64,000 nt of DNA from Ferdinandcohnia sp047246645 (GTDB lineage Bacteria > Bacillota > Bacilli > Bacillales > Bacillaceae_L). Under the pieces are notes generated by a model, which was given only the letters and a program-made list of their open reading frames with translations, did not search any database and was not told where the DNA came from. Location: assembly GCF_047246645.1 (NCBI RefSeq), contig NZ_JBFOKR010000013.1, positions 1-64,000 on the forward strand, written 5' to 3'. The position numbers and the translations under genes are program-made. Every line of letters starts with the position of its first letter. Within the stretch, counting starts at the first letter, position 1. Shown one piece after another: positions 16,654 to 24,659 of the stretch.

Positions 16654-16683
16654 AAAAAAGGACCCCAATATTCTGGAGTCCTT
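16654..16683 (-). terminator. Terminator of the first PepSY gene
   Basis: On the minus strand, AAGGACTCCA/TTGGGGTCCTT stem followed by TTTTG. Between 16503 and 16653 I see no gene. Confidence 0.8.
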
Positions 16684-16694
16684 AAAATATTAGG

Positions 16695-17279
16695 TTATTT
16701 ATTATCATTGTCATCGTTGTCTACTTCTTTTTTCAAGATCGAACCATCTTTGGCAGAGATTTTAAATTCAATCTCGTTTCCTTCATGCTTCATTTCAATT
16801 TCATAATATCCGTCGTCATCGTACTCTGCTTCAACAATCTTACCTTGAGTATCTTTTGTCGCAATTTCTACTGCTTCTTCTATAGTGATTTGCTTAGTTG
16901 TTGGTGTATCGCTTACTGACTTTGGTGCATTGTTTGTGGAAGTGTTATTTGAAACATCACCTTTAGTATCGTCTCTGTCATCGTCAACCTTTACCACTTC
17001 ACCAGTAACAGCACTTACATCAACCTCAATATCGTCATCACTACCTGGGAAGTCAAGGTCAACATCGTAAACCCATTGACCATGTTCACGCTCAAGTTCA
17101 ATGCTTTCAACTTTTGCACCCTCTGCTTCCTTACTAGCAATATCCTTTGCTTTCTCAATTGATATAATGGACTCTTTGCTTGCTAAAGCTTTGCTGTCAT
17201 TTGCGATTGCTCCCACTCCAACAGCTCCACCTAGAAGTACTACAGTTGTAACTCCGATTAATAAAATATTTTTTTTCAT
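16695..17279 (-). CDS. PepSY-domain secreted or membrane protein
   Basis: 194 aa. An N-terminal hydrophobic segment (about 3-22) acts as signal or anchor. Two PepSY domains follow: SIEKAKDIASKEAEGAKVES (about 40-100) and TIEEAVEIATKDTQGKIVEA (about 130-190), separated by a Ser/Thr/Asn linker. It is rich in Asp and Glu. PepSY proteins act outside the membrane, often as inhibitors or partners of proteases or sensors. Like B. subtilis YkoI it lies near a two-component system, and its promoter carries the same direct repeat as the next gene. Confidence 0.88.
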   Translation of the reverse strand: MKKNILLIGVTTVVLLGGAVGVGAIANDSKALASKESIISIEKAKDIASKEAEGAKVESIELEREHGQWVYDVDLDFPGSDDDIEVDVSAVTGEVVKVDDDRDDTKGDVSNNTSTNNAPKSVSDTPTTKQITIEEAVEIATKDTQGKIVEAEYDDDGYYEIEMKHEGNEIEFKISAKDGSILKKEVDNDDNDNK

Positions 17280-17327
17280 TTGTTTTTCCTCCTTTATTTG
17301 GTCTACTTACATCATAGACAACTAAAA

Positions 17328-17371
17328 TGAGGAATCTCAGATAATAAAATGAGAAATTGATGAGAAATAAG
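17328..17371. promoter_or_regulatory. Response-regulator direct repeats, first PepSY promoter
   Basis: TGAGGAATCTC (17328), a degenerate unit (17339), TGAGAAATTGA (17350) and TGAGAAATAAG (17361) are phased every 11 bp, as OmpR/PhoB-family regulators require. A TATGAT-like -10 lies next to them on the minus strand. The same pair recurs at 18180. Confidence 0.6.
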
Positions 17372-17390
17372 ATATATTCTTCTCAGAGAC

Positions 17391-18140
17391 TTAATCATCC
17401 CACACGATTGTAATTACTTCACCTGAAATAGCATGTATTTGTACTGTGCCTTCTTCTTCTTTTTCTTCATTTTCTATATCAACAAAATAATAAGGCTGGC
17501 CGTTCTTTTCTTCAAGTTCAACTTCATCCACTTTTCCTCTAATTTGCTGTAGAGCAATTTGGATTGCTTCCTGCTCAGTTATTCTTCGGACTGTTTCATT
17601 TGGAGGATTAGTGGGATCATTTACAGGTGTATTTGGTTGATCAATATTTTCTTGTTGAATAACTTCTACAATGTCACCTGTTATTGCATCAAGCTTATAG
17701 TTAACATTGCCCTCATTTCCTTGAACCTGCACATAAAAATAAGCTTGTTTTTCTTCTTCTTTTCGTTCAATTTTCTCTATATCACCCGCTTGTTGTGACC
17801 TTATAATTTCTCGAATATTCTCCTCCGATAATTCTTTTAAAAGCTCCTCTTGTGGTATTTTGGTTAGATTGGTAACTTCCCCTGTTTCACGATGTACATT
17901 TATTTCATAAACTCCTGTCTCTAGTTCAAAGGTGACTTTGTAGACTTCTCCTTCAATCGTAATATCTCCGATAATTTTCCCATTGTACATACCTTCTACC
18001 AGTTTACTTGCATCACTTTCTGATAGTGGTTCTGCAGATGGATACGTTTTTGTGAGTTGCCATACTCCAAATGTTGCCACAAAGACTATCAATACAGCTA
18101 TTATTGTTGTACGAAGATTTATTTTTCTCACTTTACTCAC
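17391..18140 (-). CDS. Membrane-anchored PepSY protein
   Basis: 249 aa. One N-terminal membrane helix (about 9-27) is followed by three PepSY-like units, the last two clearest (ENIREIIRSQQAGDIEKIE and EQEAIQIALQQIRGKVDEVE), separated by a Pro/Asn linker (DQPNTPVNDPTNPPNE). The domain lies outside the membrane. It sits between the histidine kinase and the smaller PepSY gene. A predicted response-regulator site overlaps the kinase stop codon 40 bp upstream of its start. Confidence 0.88.
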   Translation of the reverse strand: MSKVRKINLRTTIIAVLIVFVATFGVWQLTKTYPSAEPLSESDASKLVEGMYNGKIIGDITIEGEVYKVTFELETGVYEINVHRETGEVTNLTKIPQEELLKELSEENIREIIRSQQAGDIEKIERKEEEKQAYFYVQVQGNEGNVNYKLDAITGDIVEVIQQENIDQPNTPVNDPTNPPNETVRRITEQEAIQIALQQIRGKVDEVELEEKNGQPYYFVDIENEEKEEEGTVQIHAISGEVITIVWDD

Positions 18141-18179
18141 TCCTAATGTTTCTTTGCTTTAAACTATACAAAATCATTC

Positions 18180-18200
18180 TGAGAAATTAATGAGATTTAT
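18180..18200. promoter_or_regulatory. Response-regulator direct repeat, second PepSY promoter
   Basis: TGAGAAATTAA (18180) and TGAGATTTATC (18191), 11 bp apart, identical in form to the site at 17350. It overlaps the kinase stop codon; TATAGT on the minus strand is the -10 candidate for the PepSY gene. Confidence 0.6.
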
Positions 18201-19545
18201 CCTCCAGTAGAAAAATAGTAGCAGTAGTCCCCTTACCTTCTTCACTTTCAAGCTTTATCTCAGCACCAATAGCATCTGCTATCTCTTTTGCAAGAGAAAG
18301 TCCCAGACCATATCCACCTGTCTTTCTGCCTCTTCCTTTATCCACTCGATAAAAACGTTCAAACACTTTATCCACGTCATTAGCAGGTATACCAATACCC
18401 TGATCAATTATTTTTATAACTGATTTGTTATTCTCGGTACCCACTATTGTAGTTATTTGTTTTTCGCTGTATTTAAGTGCATTTTCCATTAAAATGTATA
18501 ATATTTGTTTTAGCTTTTGGCGATCAGTTTTTATCATTTTTCGGTCCTCGACAATTAGTTCTATCTCGCGGTGATACCCCTCACGGAATGAACGAATCGA
18601 CTCTTCAACAAGCTGGTCCAACATAATAAATTCTAGACTTAGCTTCCACTGCTCTTCATGTTTTGCAAGTAGTAAAAGCTGCTGTGTTAACTCCCTCATC
18701 CGGACCGCTTCTGAAAGAATCGCATCTACAGCTTCAGCAAATAGATTTTGATCAGATTGTCCTCTTCGTTTTAACAGACTGGCATATGATTCTATCACAG
18801 TTAATGGTGTTTTCAACTCATGTGAAGCGTTTGAAACAAAGTTTTCTTGTTTTTCAAAGTTCACCTCTAATAAATCCATCATTTCATTAAAGGTTTGTCC
18901 CATCTCAGAAAGCTCGTCTCTTGATTGCTTTTTACTATCAAGTCGCTTATATTGTCCACTTTTTCGAATCTCACGCATAGTTGCAATCATAGTTGTAATT
19001 GGCTGTGTAATAAAATTACTTAACAGTCTTGTAGAAACTAATACCGGAATGGTTGCAATTAGTGTCACGACAAGCAGGACGATTTGAAGTGTTTTTAAGT
19101 TAGCATCTGTTGGTGAAAGGTTTTCAATAACTTGTAGCTCCGCAACCTCTCCGTCAATCCATATAACAGGTAATGACACAAACGCATGGGAAACCCCATT
19201 ATATTCAGTGATTTTACTTTGTTGGGTTTGATGAAAAGTTGTTGGGAAATCTCGAAGTCCCTGTTGCTCTGGTACAAGAACTTGTCCCGTAACACTTCCA
19301 TCTGGTCGAACAACTTGCAGCATTCCATTAAAAGGTACATAAGTCCGAAGTAAATCTTGTGCCGGGATTTCATTTCCAGCTTGTGAAATGCCGTTCAAGG
19401 CACGTTCTGCTTCTGCTTGTGTACGATCTAATTCACTTCGTAGCATCATTTGGCTAAATGTATAATACGAGGCAATATTTAATAGAATTAATAATCCGAC
19501 AAACATTACGGCTGTATATAGGTTTATCTTACTTCGTAGCTTCAT
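18187..19545 (-). CDS. Sensor histidine kinase (YkoH-like)
   Basis: 452 aa. Two membrane helices (about 11-32 and 152-172) flank an outer sensor domain. A HAMP region follows, then the H-box SNASHELKTPLTVIESYASL, an N-box (ILMENALKYSE) and G-boxes (DQGIGIPANDVDKVFERFYR; GGYGLGLSLAKEIAD). The start overlaps the response regulator by 4 bp (ATGA). Together with the PepSY genes the order matches ykoG-ykoH-ykoI. The stimulus is not known. Confidence 0.93.
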   Translation of the reverse strand: MKLRSKINLYTAVMFVGLLILLNIASYYTFSQMMLRSELDRTQAEAERALNGISQAGNEIPAQDLLRTYVPFNGMLQVVRPDGSVTGQVLVPEQQGLRDFPTTFHQTQQSKITEYNGVSHAFVSLPVIWIDGEVAELQVIENLSPTDANLKTLQIVLLVVTLIATIPVLVSTRLLSNFITQPITTMIATMREIRKSGQYKRLDSKKQSRDELSEMGQTFNEMMDLLEVNFEKQENFVSNASHELKTPLTVIESYASLLKRRGQSDQNLFAEAVDAILSEAVRMRELTQQLLLLAKHEEQWKLSLEFIMLDQLVEESIRSFREGYHREIELIVEDRKMIKTDRQKLKQILYILMENALKYSEKQITTIVGTENNKSVIKIIDQGIGIPANDVDKVFERFYRVDKGRGRKTGGYGLGLSLAKEIADAIGAEIKLESEEGKGTTATIFLLEDKSH

Positions 19546-20252
19546 TTTGTATCCTTTATCACATAACCAACTCCACGTACCGTATGAAGAAGTGGTTGGT
19601 CATATGGCTTATCAACTTTATTTCGTAAATATCTTATATATACATCAACTATGTTTGTATCACCGTAATAGTCGTAACCCCAAACCGCATTTAATAACTG
19701 GTCCCTTGTTAACACCTGACGTTGATTTTTCATTAAATAAGCAAGTAAATCGAACTCTCTAGGAGTTAGTTCAATGCTATCTTCTTTTCGCATAACATCA
19801 TGTGTTCCTTCATTTAATCGTAATTCACCAACATTTATCCAATTTGTATCAACTATATGTTGGTGGGGTGCTTGTTGGGGGCGATTGCGTAAGGCAACCC
19901 GAATCCTTGCTAATAATTCTTCAATTTGAAAGGGTTTTGTCATATAATCATTTGCTCCTAAATCCAATCCAGAAACCTTGTCTTCAACAGAATCCTTCGC
20001 AGTTAAGAGTATTACGGGTGTTTGAGAATGTGATGCACGAATTCTACGTAACACCTCAATACCACTAATCCCAGGTAGCATTACATCAAGAATAACTAGG
20101 TCCCAATCTTGCTCATGAAATAATTGCAACCCTTCTAAACCGTCAAAAGCCTTTCCTGTTTCATAACCCTCATAGGTCAATTCTAATTCCAGTACTCTAG
20201 CAATCTTTTCTTCATCTTCTACCAGTAAAATACGATGCTTACCGTTCTCCAT
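19542..20252 (-). CDS. OmpR/PhoB-family response regulator (YkoG-like)
   Basis: 236 aa from ATG 20252, with GAGGG upstream; an in-frame TTG at 20258 is less likely. The receiver domain has VEDEEK, the phospho-acceptor DVMLP loop (LVILDVMLPG) and the Lys in ANDYMTKPF. The C-terminal winged helix ends in VDVYIRYLRNKVDKP and HTVRGVGYV. It is 26 bp after the TVP38 gene, so the leader at 20899-21022 may govern it too. The direct repeats before both PepSY genes are its likely targets. Confidence 0.93.
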   Translation of the reverse strand: MENGKHRILLVEDEEKIARVLELELTYEGYETGKAFDGLEGLQLFHEQDWDLVILDVMLPGISGIEVLRRIRASHSQTPVILLTAKDSVEDKVSGLDLGANDYMTKPFQIEELLARIRVALRNRPQQAPHQHIVDTNWINVGELRLNEGTHDVMRKEDSIELTPREFDLLAYLMKNQRQVLTRDQLLNAVWGYDYYGDTNIVDVYIRYLRNKVDKPYDQPLLHTVRGVGYVIKDTK

Positions 20253-20278
20253 TCCCAACCCTCATTTCTATTTAGCTA

Positions 20279-20827
20279 TCATTTTTTTACAAGTCTACCC
20301 AAAATCGTGATTAAACCTACAATTGATACAACAGTCAGAATGATTTTTCCTTGCGTTGTACCTGTAGATACCTGATAAACTGAATAAGCCTCAATAACTA
20401 ATGCAGGAATTTTACCCAGCGAACTAGCAAGCACAAATAGAAGTACACCAACCTCTCCAATCGCCGCGGTAAAAGTAACCAGTCCCGATGGAATAAAAGG
20501 AAATAATCGTAATGTGAAAATAAATAAAAAGGCATCCCTTCCTTTTGCAGAGAGTAATTTATGTATAAAGGAATTAGCTTTCGGCTTCCGATCCGTATAT
20601 TTCTTAAAGCCTTTTCTATATAACCAAAAGGCAACAACAGCACCCAAAGCCTCACCAACAAACGAAATCATCGTGCCTTTCCAGACACCAAATACCAATA
20701 AATTTGCTGCAGTAAGAAAAACACTTGGTAAAAATCCAAGAATACTAATTGCGATGTTAAGTAACAGACTAATGGCAATTGCCCATTCCTCGTAATTAAT
20801 TAATAGTTCAATCAGTCTCTCCTGCAT
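20279..20827 (-). CDS. TVP38/TMEM64 (VTT domain) membrane protein
   Basis: 182 aa from ATG 20827, preceded by CTGGAGGATT. Four or five membrane helices are seen, with the family motifs GFLPSVFLTAANLLVFGVWKG near residue 30 and TLRLFPFIPSGLVTFTAAIG near residue 103, plus SSLGKIPALVIEAYSV. The VTT family includes lipid scramblases such as TMEM41B and bacterial DedA-like proteins. The gene is first in a probable operon with the two-component genes. Confidence 0.9.
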   Translation of the reverse strand: MQERLIELLINYEEWAIAISLLLNIAISILGFLPSVFLTAANLLVFGVWKGTMISFVGEALGAVVAFWLYRKGFKKYTDRKPKANSFIHKLLSAKGRDAFLFIFTLRLFPFIPSGLVTFTAAIGEVGVLLFVLASSLGKIPALVIEAYSVYQVSTGTTQGKIILTVVSIVGLITILGRLVKK

Positions 20828-20898
20828 ATCAATCCTCCAGGTTGCCTTTATCTCGGTACTACCGACTCTAAGACTTTTTACAACAAAAAGATGAAAAA

Positions 20899-21022
20899 GC
20901 CTAGGTTGGAGGTCCTCGTTGCTACTCACAGCAGAGGAGTAAGAACCAAAATTCCACTTCCTAGGCAACGGCTATGTGACTAACTTCGTGTAAACAGCAT
21001 TTACAAAGCCGATTAGAAGTTT
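20899..21022 (-). promoter_or_regulatory. Structured leader with predicted pseudoknot and terminator
   Basis: On the RNA strand, helix AACTTC/GAAGTT (21017-21022 with 20982-20987) contains GTAAA/TTTAC (21001-21005 with 20990-20994). CGGCT (21008-21012), inside the helix, can pair with AGCCG (20969-20973) outside it, forming a pseudoknot. A GCCTAGG/CCTAGGC hairpin (20960-20966 with 20899-20905) followed by TTTTTC resembles an intrinsic terminator 70 bp before the TVP38 gene. CCTCCA in its 3' arm is complementary to TGGAGG at the ribosome binding site. The layout is that of an attenuating riboswitch, class unknown. Confidence 0.5.
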
Positions 21023-21093
21023 CACTTTATCATATTATGACATATCCAGTAGGAAAGCAGGAAGATATAAAAATCTTGTCTCGCAACAGAAAA

Positions 21094-21112
21094 AGCCCGT
21101 TATTTTCGGGCT
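21094..21112 (-). terminator. Terminator of small acidic-protein gene
   Basis: AGCCCG-AAAATAA-CGGGCT followed by TTTTTC on the minus strand. Confidence 0.8.
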
Positions 21113-21136
21113 CAAGCGAAGTAAATTTCATTCACA

Positions 21137-21271
21137 CTACTCTTCTTCAATCTCCTCATCCAGTGACGCGGGCATTCTTCCCCAGAAAAATTCCCATGAA
21201 TCCATTCTTTTTTCTTCTTCATGATCATGAGTTTCTTCGAGTTTTTTTCCTTTTTCTTTCTTGTCTGCCAT
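21137..21271 (-). CDS. Small charged protein (44 aa)
   Basis: ATG 21271 follows GGGAGGTG at 6-bp spacing, and the gene ends before a clean terminator, so it is very probably real. The product begins MADKKEKGKKLEETHDHEEE and ends ASLDEEIEEE: a basic head, an acidic body, and a WEFFWGRMP patch in the middle. There is no membrane segment. I do not recognise it. It is monocistronic, divergent from the GDPD gene. Confidence 0.75.
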   Translation of the reverse strand: MADKKEKGKKLEETHDHEEEKRMDSWEFFWGRMPASLDEEIEEE

Positions 21272-21408
21272 CTCATGCACCTCCCTAAGTAGGTTAATCG
21301 TTTATATGTTATTCAACTGGTTCATTTATGTATAGGGGTTAGCCTATACAAACAAATAAAACAAACATATTTTATTGATGTAGTGCCTTATACAGGAGGA
21401 GTATAATT

Positions 21409-22227
21409 ATGTTTTTAACCAAGCTTGGTACTCTTTTATTAATACTTAATATGATTGCTGAAGATAAACAGCCCATAGTCTCCTCTCATGTATACACAAT
21501 TGGACATAGAGGAGCTGCAGGTTATGCTCCTGAAAACACCTTTGCAGCTTTTGACAAAGCTATTGAACTAAAGGCTGATTTCATTGAATTAGATATTCAG
21601 ATGTCTAAAGACGGTGAACTGGTTGTAATCCATGATTCGACCATTGATCGAACAACAAATGGTTCAGGTGAAGTTCGTAATTTATTTCTTCACGAACTTC
21701 AAAAATACGATGCAGGGAACTGGTTTCATCCTACATTCCGCTATCAAAGAATACCAACTCTTGGCCAGGTGCTTGACCGTTATTCAAAGGAAGTTCGTCT
21801 ATTACTTGAGTTAAAGGACCCTGAGTTATACCCGGGTATTGAAAGGAGGTTAGCAAAAGAAATAAAAAAGAGACATCTAGATCAACTTACGGATGATTCG
21901 ATTATTGTTCAGTCCTTTAATCGTACTTCTATACAGAAGTTTCATAGACTGTTACCCAACATTCCTAAAGGAGTTCTTACTATTACACCTTTTACTTCTG
22001 AACAACTTTCACAGATTTCAAAATATTGTCTGTATGTAAACCCCTACTATCCGATTGCAGACCAGGAGTTTATAAGGCTTTTACAAAACCATCAATTAAA
22101 ATCATTTGTTTGGGGTGTGGATAGTTTGGATACGTTCCATGAAGTTCGTAATTTAGAAATTCACGGAGTTATTACAGACTATCCTGATTTAGTACGGAAG
22201 GCACATATTTACGATAAGTTCATTTGA
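21409..22227 (+). CDS. Glycerophosphodiester phosphodiesterase
   Basis: 272 aa. The GDPD signature GHRGAAGYAPENT (His33) and ELDIQMSKDGELVVIHD are present, giving the metal-binding Glu and Asp and the two catalytic His. The hydrophobic N terminus (residues 1-16) is short and may be a weak signal peptide, so its location is uncertain. It hydrolyses glycerophosphodiesters to glycerol-3-phosphate and an alcohol, as in UgpQ/GlpQ enzymes. GGAGG precedes the ATG. Confidence 0.93.
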   Translation: MFLTKLGTLLLILNMIAEDKQPIVSSHVYTIGHRGAAGYAPENTFAAFDKAIELKADFIELDIQMSKDGELVVIHDSTIDRTTNGSGEVRNLFLHELQKYDAGNWFHPTFRYQRIPTLGQVLDRYSKEVRLLLELKDPELYPGIERRLAKEIKKRHLDQLTDDSIIVQSFNRTSIQKFHRLLPNIPKGVLTITPFTSEQLSQISKYCLYVNPYYPIADQEFIRLLQNHQLKSFVWGVDSLDTFHEVRNLEIHGVITDYPDLVRKAHIYDKFI

Positions 22228-22284
22228 GATAACTAGATTAGTACTGTATACTATCTATAAATACTATACTATGAGGTGAAAAAC

Positions 22285-22539
22285 ATGGCGAAATCACAGG
22301 CTAGAAAATTGCGAGATAAGCTTGTTCGAGAAGGAAAACGAAATCCTGAAAAAGGGAGAAGCCCTTACGCATTAACTGATCTACAAACAAGAATAACAAA
22401 GACAAAAAAAGATCATTTATATCGAACTAAACACAAGAACCAATCATCCTATAACGGAAACGATGGTTCTTTTTATTTTGCCTTTCGCCCCTCAGAGTAT
22501 AAAATTCTCTTACCTGGTCAAAATGGTATAATGTTCTGA
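22285..22539 (+). CDS. YqkK-like small basic protein
   Basis: 84 aa from ATG 22285 (GAGGTG ribosome binding site; an in-frame GTG at 22276 sits on that site). It is Lys/Arg-rich with the conserved start MAKSQARKLRDKLVREGKRN and the piece GRSPYALTDLQTR seen in B. subtilis YqkK. The C-terminal 25 residues after NGND vary. No function is known. Confidence 0.8.
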   Translation: MAKSQARKLRDKLVREGKRNPEKGRSPYALTDLQTRITKTKKDHLYRTKHKNQSSYNGNDGSFYFAFRPSEYKILLPGQNGIMF

Positions 22540-22565
22540 ATTTTTATTATAAAGGGAGTTTTTGT

Positions 22566-23033
22566 ATGAGTAATAAAACCAAACAAGACTTAATTACCGT
22601 TGGGAGTTTCATTTTTGGCTTTGGCTTCTTAGGTGCACTAGATGGAATTATCTTTCATCAGTTGTTACAGTGGCATAGTGTATACATGGCAACAGATAGA
22701 CCTGGTCAAATCATAAGTGATGGCCTATTTCACCTTGCTGTTACAATCACGCTTGTCCTTGGGGGACTCTTATTATGGTTTGCAGGAAACCCAAGTAATC
22801 TATCAAAAGGAATTCGGCTATTGGTAGGTTGGTTTTTAATTGGTGGTGGAGCCTTTAATCTTATTGAAGGGATAATTAATCATCACTTATTACAAATACA
22901 CCGGGTAAAACCAGGGGATCCAAATGCCCTTGCCTATGATCTTGCTTTTCTAGCATCAGGGGTGATTTTACTCTTAATTGGATATTTGCTTAGACGAAAT
23001 AAAAATGAGCATAATGCAGTACTTAGCTCATAA
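22566..23033 (+). CDS. DUF2243 membrane protein
   Basis: 155 aa, four hydrophobic helices. The conserved DUF2243 features are GFLGALDGIIFHQLLQWHSV in helix 1 with a His pair, and LIEGIINHHLLQIHRV in helix 3. These paired histidines facing the membrane suggest metal (possibly copper) or haem binding. The following gene (14 bp downstream) encodes a secreted protein, and the pair probably form an operon. The function is not established. Confidence 0.88.
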   Translation: MSNKTKQDLITVGSFIFGFGFLGALDGIIFHQLLQWHSVYMATDRPGQIISDGLFHLAVTITLVLGGLLLWFAGNPSNLSKGIRLLVGWFLIGGGAFNLIEGIINHHLLQIHRVKPGDPNALAYDLAFLASGVILLLIGYLLRRNKNEHNAVLSS

Positions 23034-23046
23034 GATGGAGGGAGTT

Positions 23047-23496
23047 ATGTATAGATTTGTTAGCTTTATTATCATTTTTTCAATCGTTTCAGTGATGCTG
23101 TACTTTCATAATGAAAGTAGTCATTTTACAGCAGTGAACCATGCTTATGCCCATCATGAAAACCACATTGTTATCCCTGCCTCCGAGCGTACCCCGAGTA
23201 TTACTGGTTCAGTTGTTCAAGACCCTTCTGGCACCTGGCTTTTACAAATTAACACTGAAAATTTTCAGTTTGCACCTGAAAAAGTAGGAACAGAAAATGT
23301 TACTTATAATGAGGGACATGCTCACATCTACATAAATGGAAAGAAAATTAATCGACTATATGGTAATTACTACAACTTAGATAAGCTGAAATCCGGTACA
23401 TACGATATAAAAGTAACGTTAAATGGGAATAATCATGGAGTTTTTATCGTTGATGGCAAGGAAGTAGTCTACAAGGAAACAATAGTTGTCACATAG
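23047..23496 (+). CDS. Secreted protein with HAHIYINGKK motif
   Basis: 149 aa from ATG 23047, with GGAGGGAG upstream. An N-terminal hydrophobic segment (about 4-21) looks like a signal or anchor. The mature part is a beta-sandwich-like domain with EGHAHIYINGKKINRLYGNY and YDIKVTLNGNNHGVF, seen in periplasmic copper-binding and CHRD-like proteins. His-rich stretches (AYAHHENH) also occur. Its pairing with DUF2243 suggests a role in extracytoplasmic metal handling, an inference. Confidence 0.75.
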   Translation: MYRFVSFIIIFSIVSVMLYFHNESSHFTAVNHAYAHHENHIVIPASERTPSITGSVVQDPSGTWLLQINTENFQFAPEKVGTENVTYNEGHAHIYINGKKINRLYGNYYNLDKLKSGTYDIKVTLNGNNHGVFIVDGKEVVYKETIVVT

Positions 23497-23505
23497 ATAG
23501 ATAGT

Positions 23506-23538
23506 AAAAATGCTGACATATCAAAATGTCAGCATTTT
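23506..23538. terminator. Bidirectional terminator
   Basis: AAAATGCTGACAT/ATGTCAGCATTTT perfect stem between convergent genes. Confidence 0.9.
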
Positions 23539-23542
23539 CTCT

Positions 23543-24181
23543 CTATGCACCTACAGTTACATTTATTTCATCAATCCCAACTCGATTGATAAATTTCCAT
23601 AATGCTTCACGTTTCTTTCCATTTTCTTTATAGAAATCTAGTAGTTTTTCTACTGTTTCAAAAAGTTCATCTGGAGTAAGTCCCTCTCTGAACTTGATAG
23701 CTGTCCTAGCATTCTCTCCGGTGGCTTTTCCGCCAATGTATAAATCGAAGTGATCTCTTTTCTTAATAACACCGATATCATTAATTAATGGTTCCCCGCA
23801 AGCGTTTGGACAACCTGTATAAGCTGGGCGTAAAGGCCATGGAACCTCTCTGCCTGCAATTCTATTATTCAGTTCAATTGCTACTGGCATCCCTTCTTCC
23901 TCAGCACCCTTGCAAAAACCACATGTTCGTAAACTTTTAACATAGAGCCCAACTGGATAGATGGCCAGTCCTACCTTTTCAAACTCGGCTTTTACATCAT
24001 CAACTTTGTCCTCAAGTACATCTATATAAAGCTGTTGGAAAGTTGTTAATTCAATTTCACTATCTTCTTTTATATATTTTGCTAGAGCAAGTAGCTGCTT
24101 CGCATTTAGTTTAGCACCAAATCCTATGCCGCCGTTAACCGCGAGTCTTACGGTTTTTACTTGTTGTTCCAACGTATTCAC
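23543..24181 (-). CDS. Single-module nitrite/sulfite reductase-like protein
   Basis: 212 aa, about half the length of a true NirA or CysI. It has the sirohaem/4Fe-4S cysteines in the arrangement TCGFCKG and TGCPNACGEP (four Cys in CX2C...CX3C form), and a ferredoxin-like half with GGIGFGAKLNAKQLLALAKY at the N terminus. Small members of this family may reduce nitrite or sulfite or bind sirohaem for other reactions. Nothing in the neighbourhood defines a partner. It sits alone between a terminator and an intergenic gap. Confidence 0.82.
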   Translation of the reverse strand: MNTLEQQVKTVRLAVNGGIGFGAKLNAKQLLALAKYIKEDSEIELTTFQQLYIDVLEDKVDDVKAEFEKVGLAIYPVGLYVKSLRTCGFCKGAEEEGMPVAIELNNRIAGREVPWPLRPAYTGCPNACGEPLINDIGVIKKRDHFDLYIGGKATGENARTAIKFREGLTPDELFETVEKLLDFYKENGKKREALWKFINRVGIDEINVTVGA

Positions 24182-24361
24182 CCCAAGCTTAAAAGTATGT
24201 CGAAATATTTCAATCTGTACTACTATTTAAACAAAGAAATGTTCTGTAAGCAATTTATTTTACAAAACGCTTATTTCATTATTTGTTCATAACTACTTCA
24301 TCTTTTCTTACCCATTTTACATTATTCTATATGTGAGAAGTAATGAGGAGGGAATTATATT

Positions 24362-24610
24362 ATGAAAAAGCTTGCATTCGGATTGATTACTACATTATTA
24401 TTGGTTGGAATTGGAACCGCAGCATTTGCTCAAGATGATAATGGAGGTATTATTAATTTCGAATCAATGAAGCCTTACATGGAAAAAATGCATCCTAATT
24501 TCTCTGAGAAACAATTAGAAGACATGTATAACAATTGTCATGGAGAAAATGGGATGATGAGAAACGTAGATGTTGAAGATATGCAAAAAAGAATGAATGA
24601 TCGTTTTTAA
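24362..24610 (+). CDS. Small secreted protein
   Basis: 82 aa. A classical signal peptide (MKKLAFGLITTLLLVGIGTA) ends near AFAQ. The mature part has about 60 residues with MEKMHPNFSEKQLEDMYNNC and a single Cys. The ribosome binding site is GAGGAGG. I do not recognise the family. It is monocistronic, with its own terminator. Confidence 0.8.
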   Translation: MKKLAFGLITTLLLVGIGTAAFAQDDNGGIINFESMKPYMEKMHPNFSEKQLEDMYNNCHGENGMMRNVDVEDMQKRMNDRF

Positions 24611-24630
24611 CATAAAAGGTGAATAGAGAA

Positions 24631-24657
24631 GACCCCTCCATGATGAGGGGTCTATTT
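24631..24657. terminator. Bidirectional terminator
   Basis: GACCCCTC/GAGGGGTC stem with AT-rich flanks between convergent genes. Confidence 0.8.
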
Positions 24658-24659
24658 AT

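Noticed and set aside
20828..20870. CGGTAGTACCG and the following GGCAACCTGG resembled the end of a T-box leader
   Set aside because: The key T-box sequence AGGGTGGNACCGCG is absent, no specifier structure is seen, and the gene is not linked to amino acid use.
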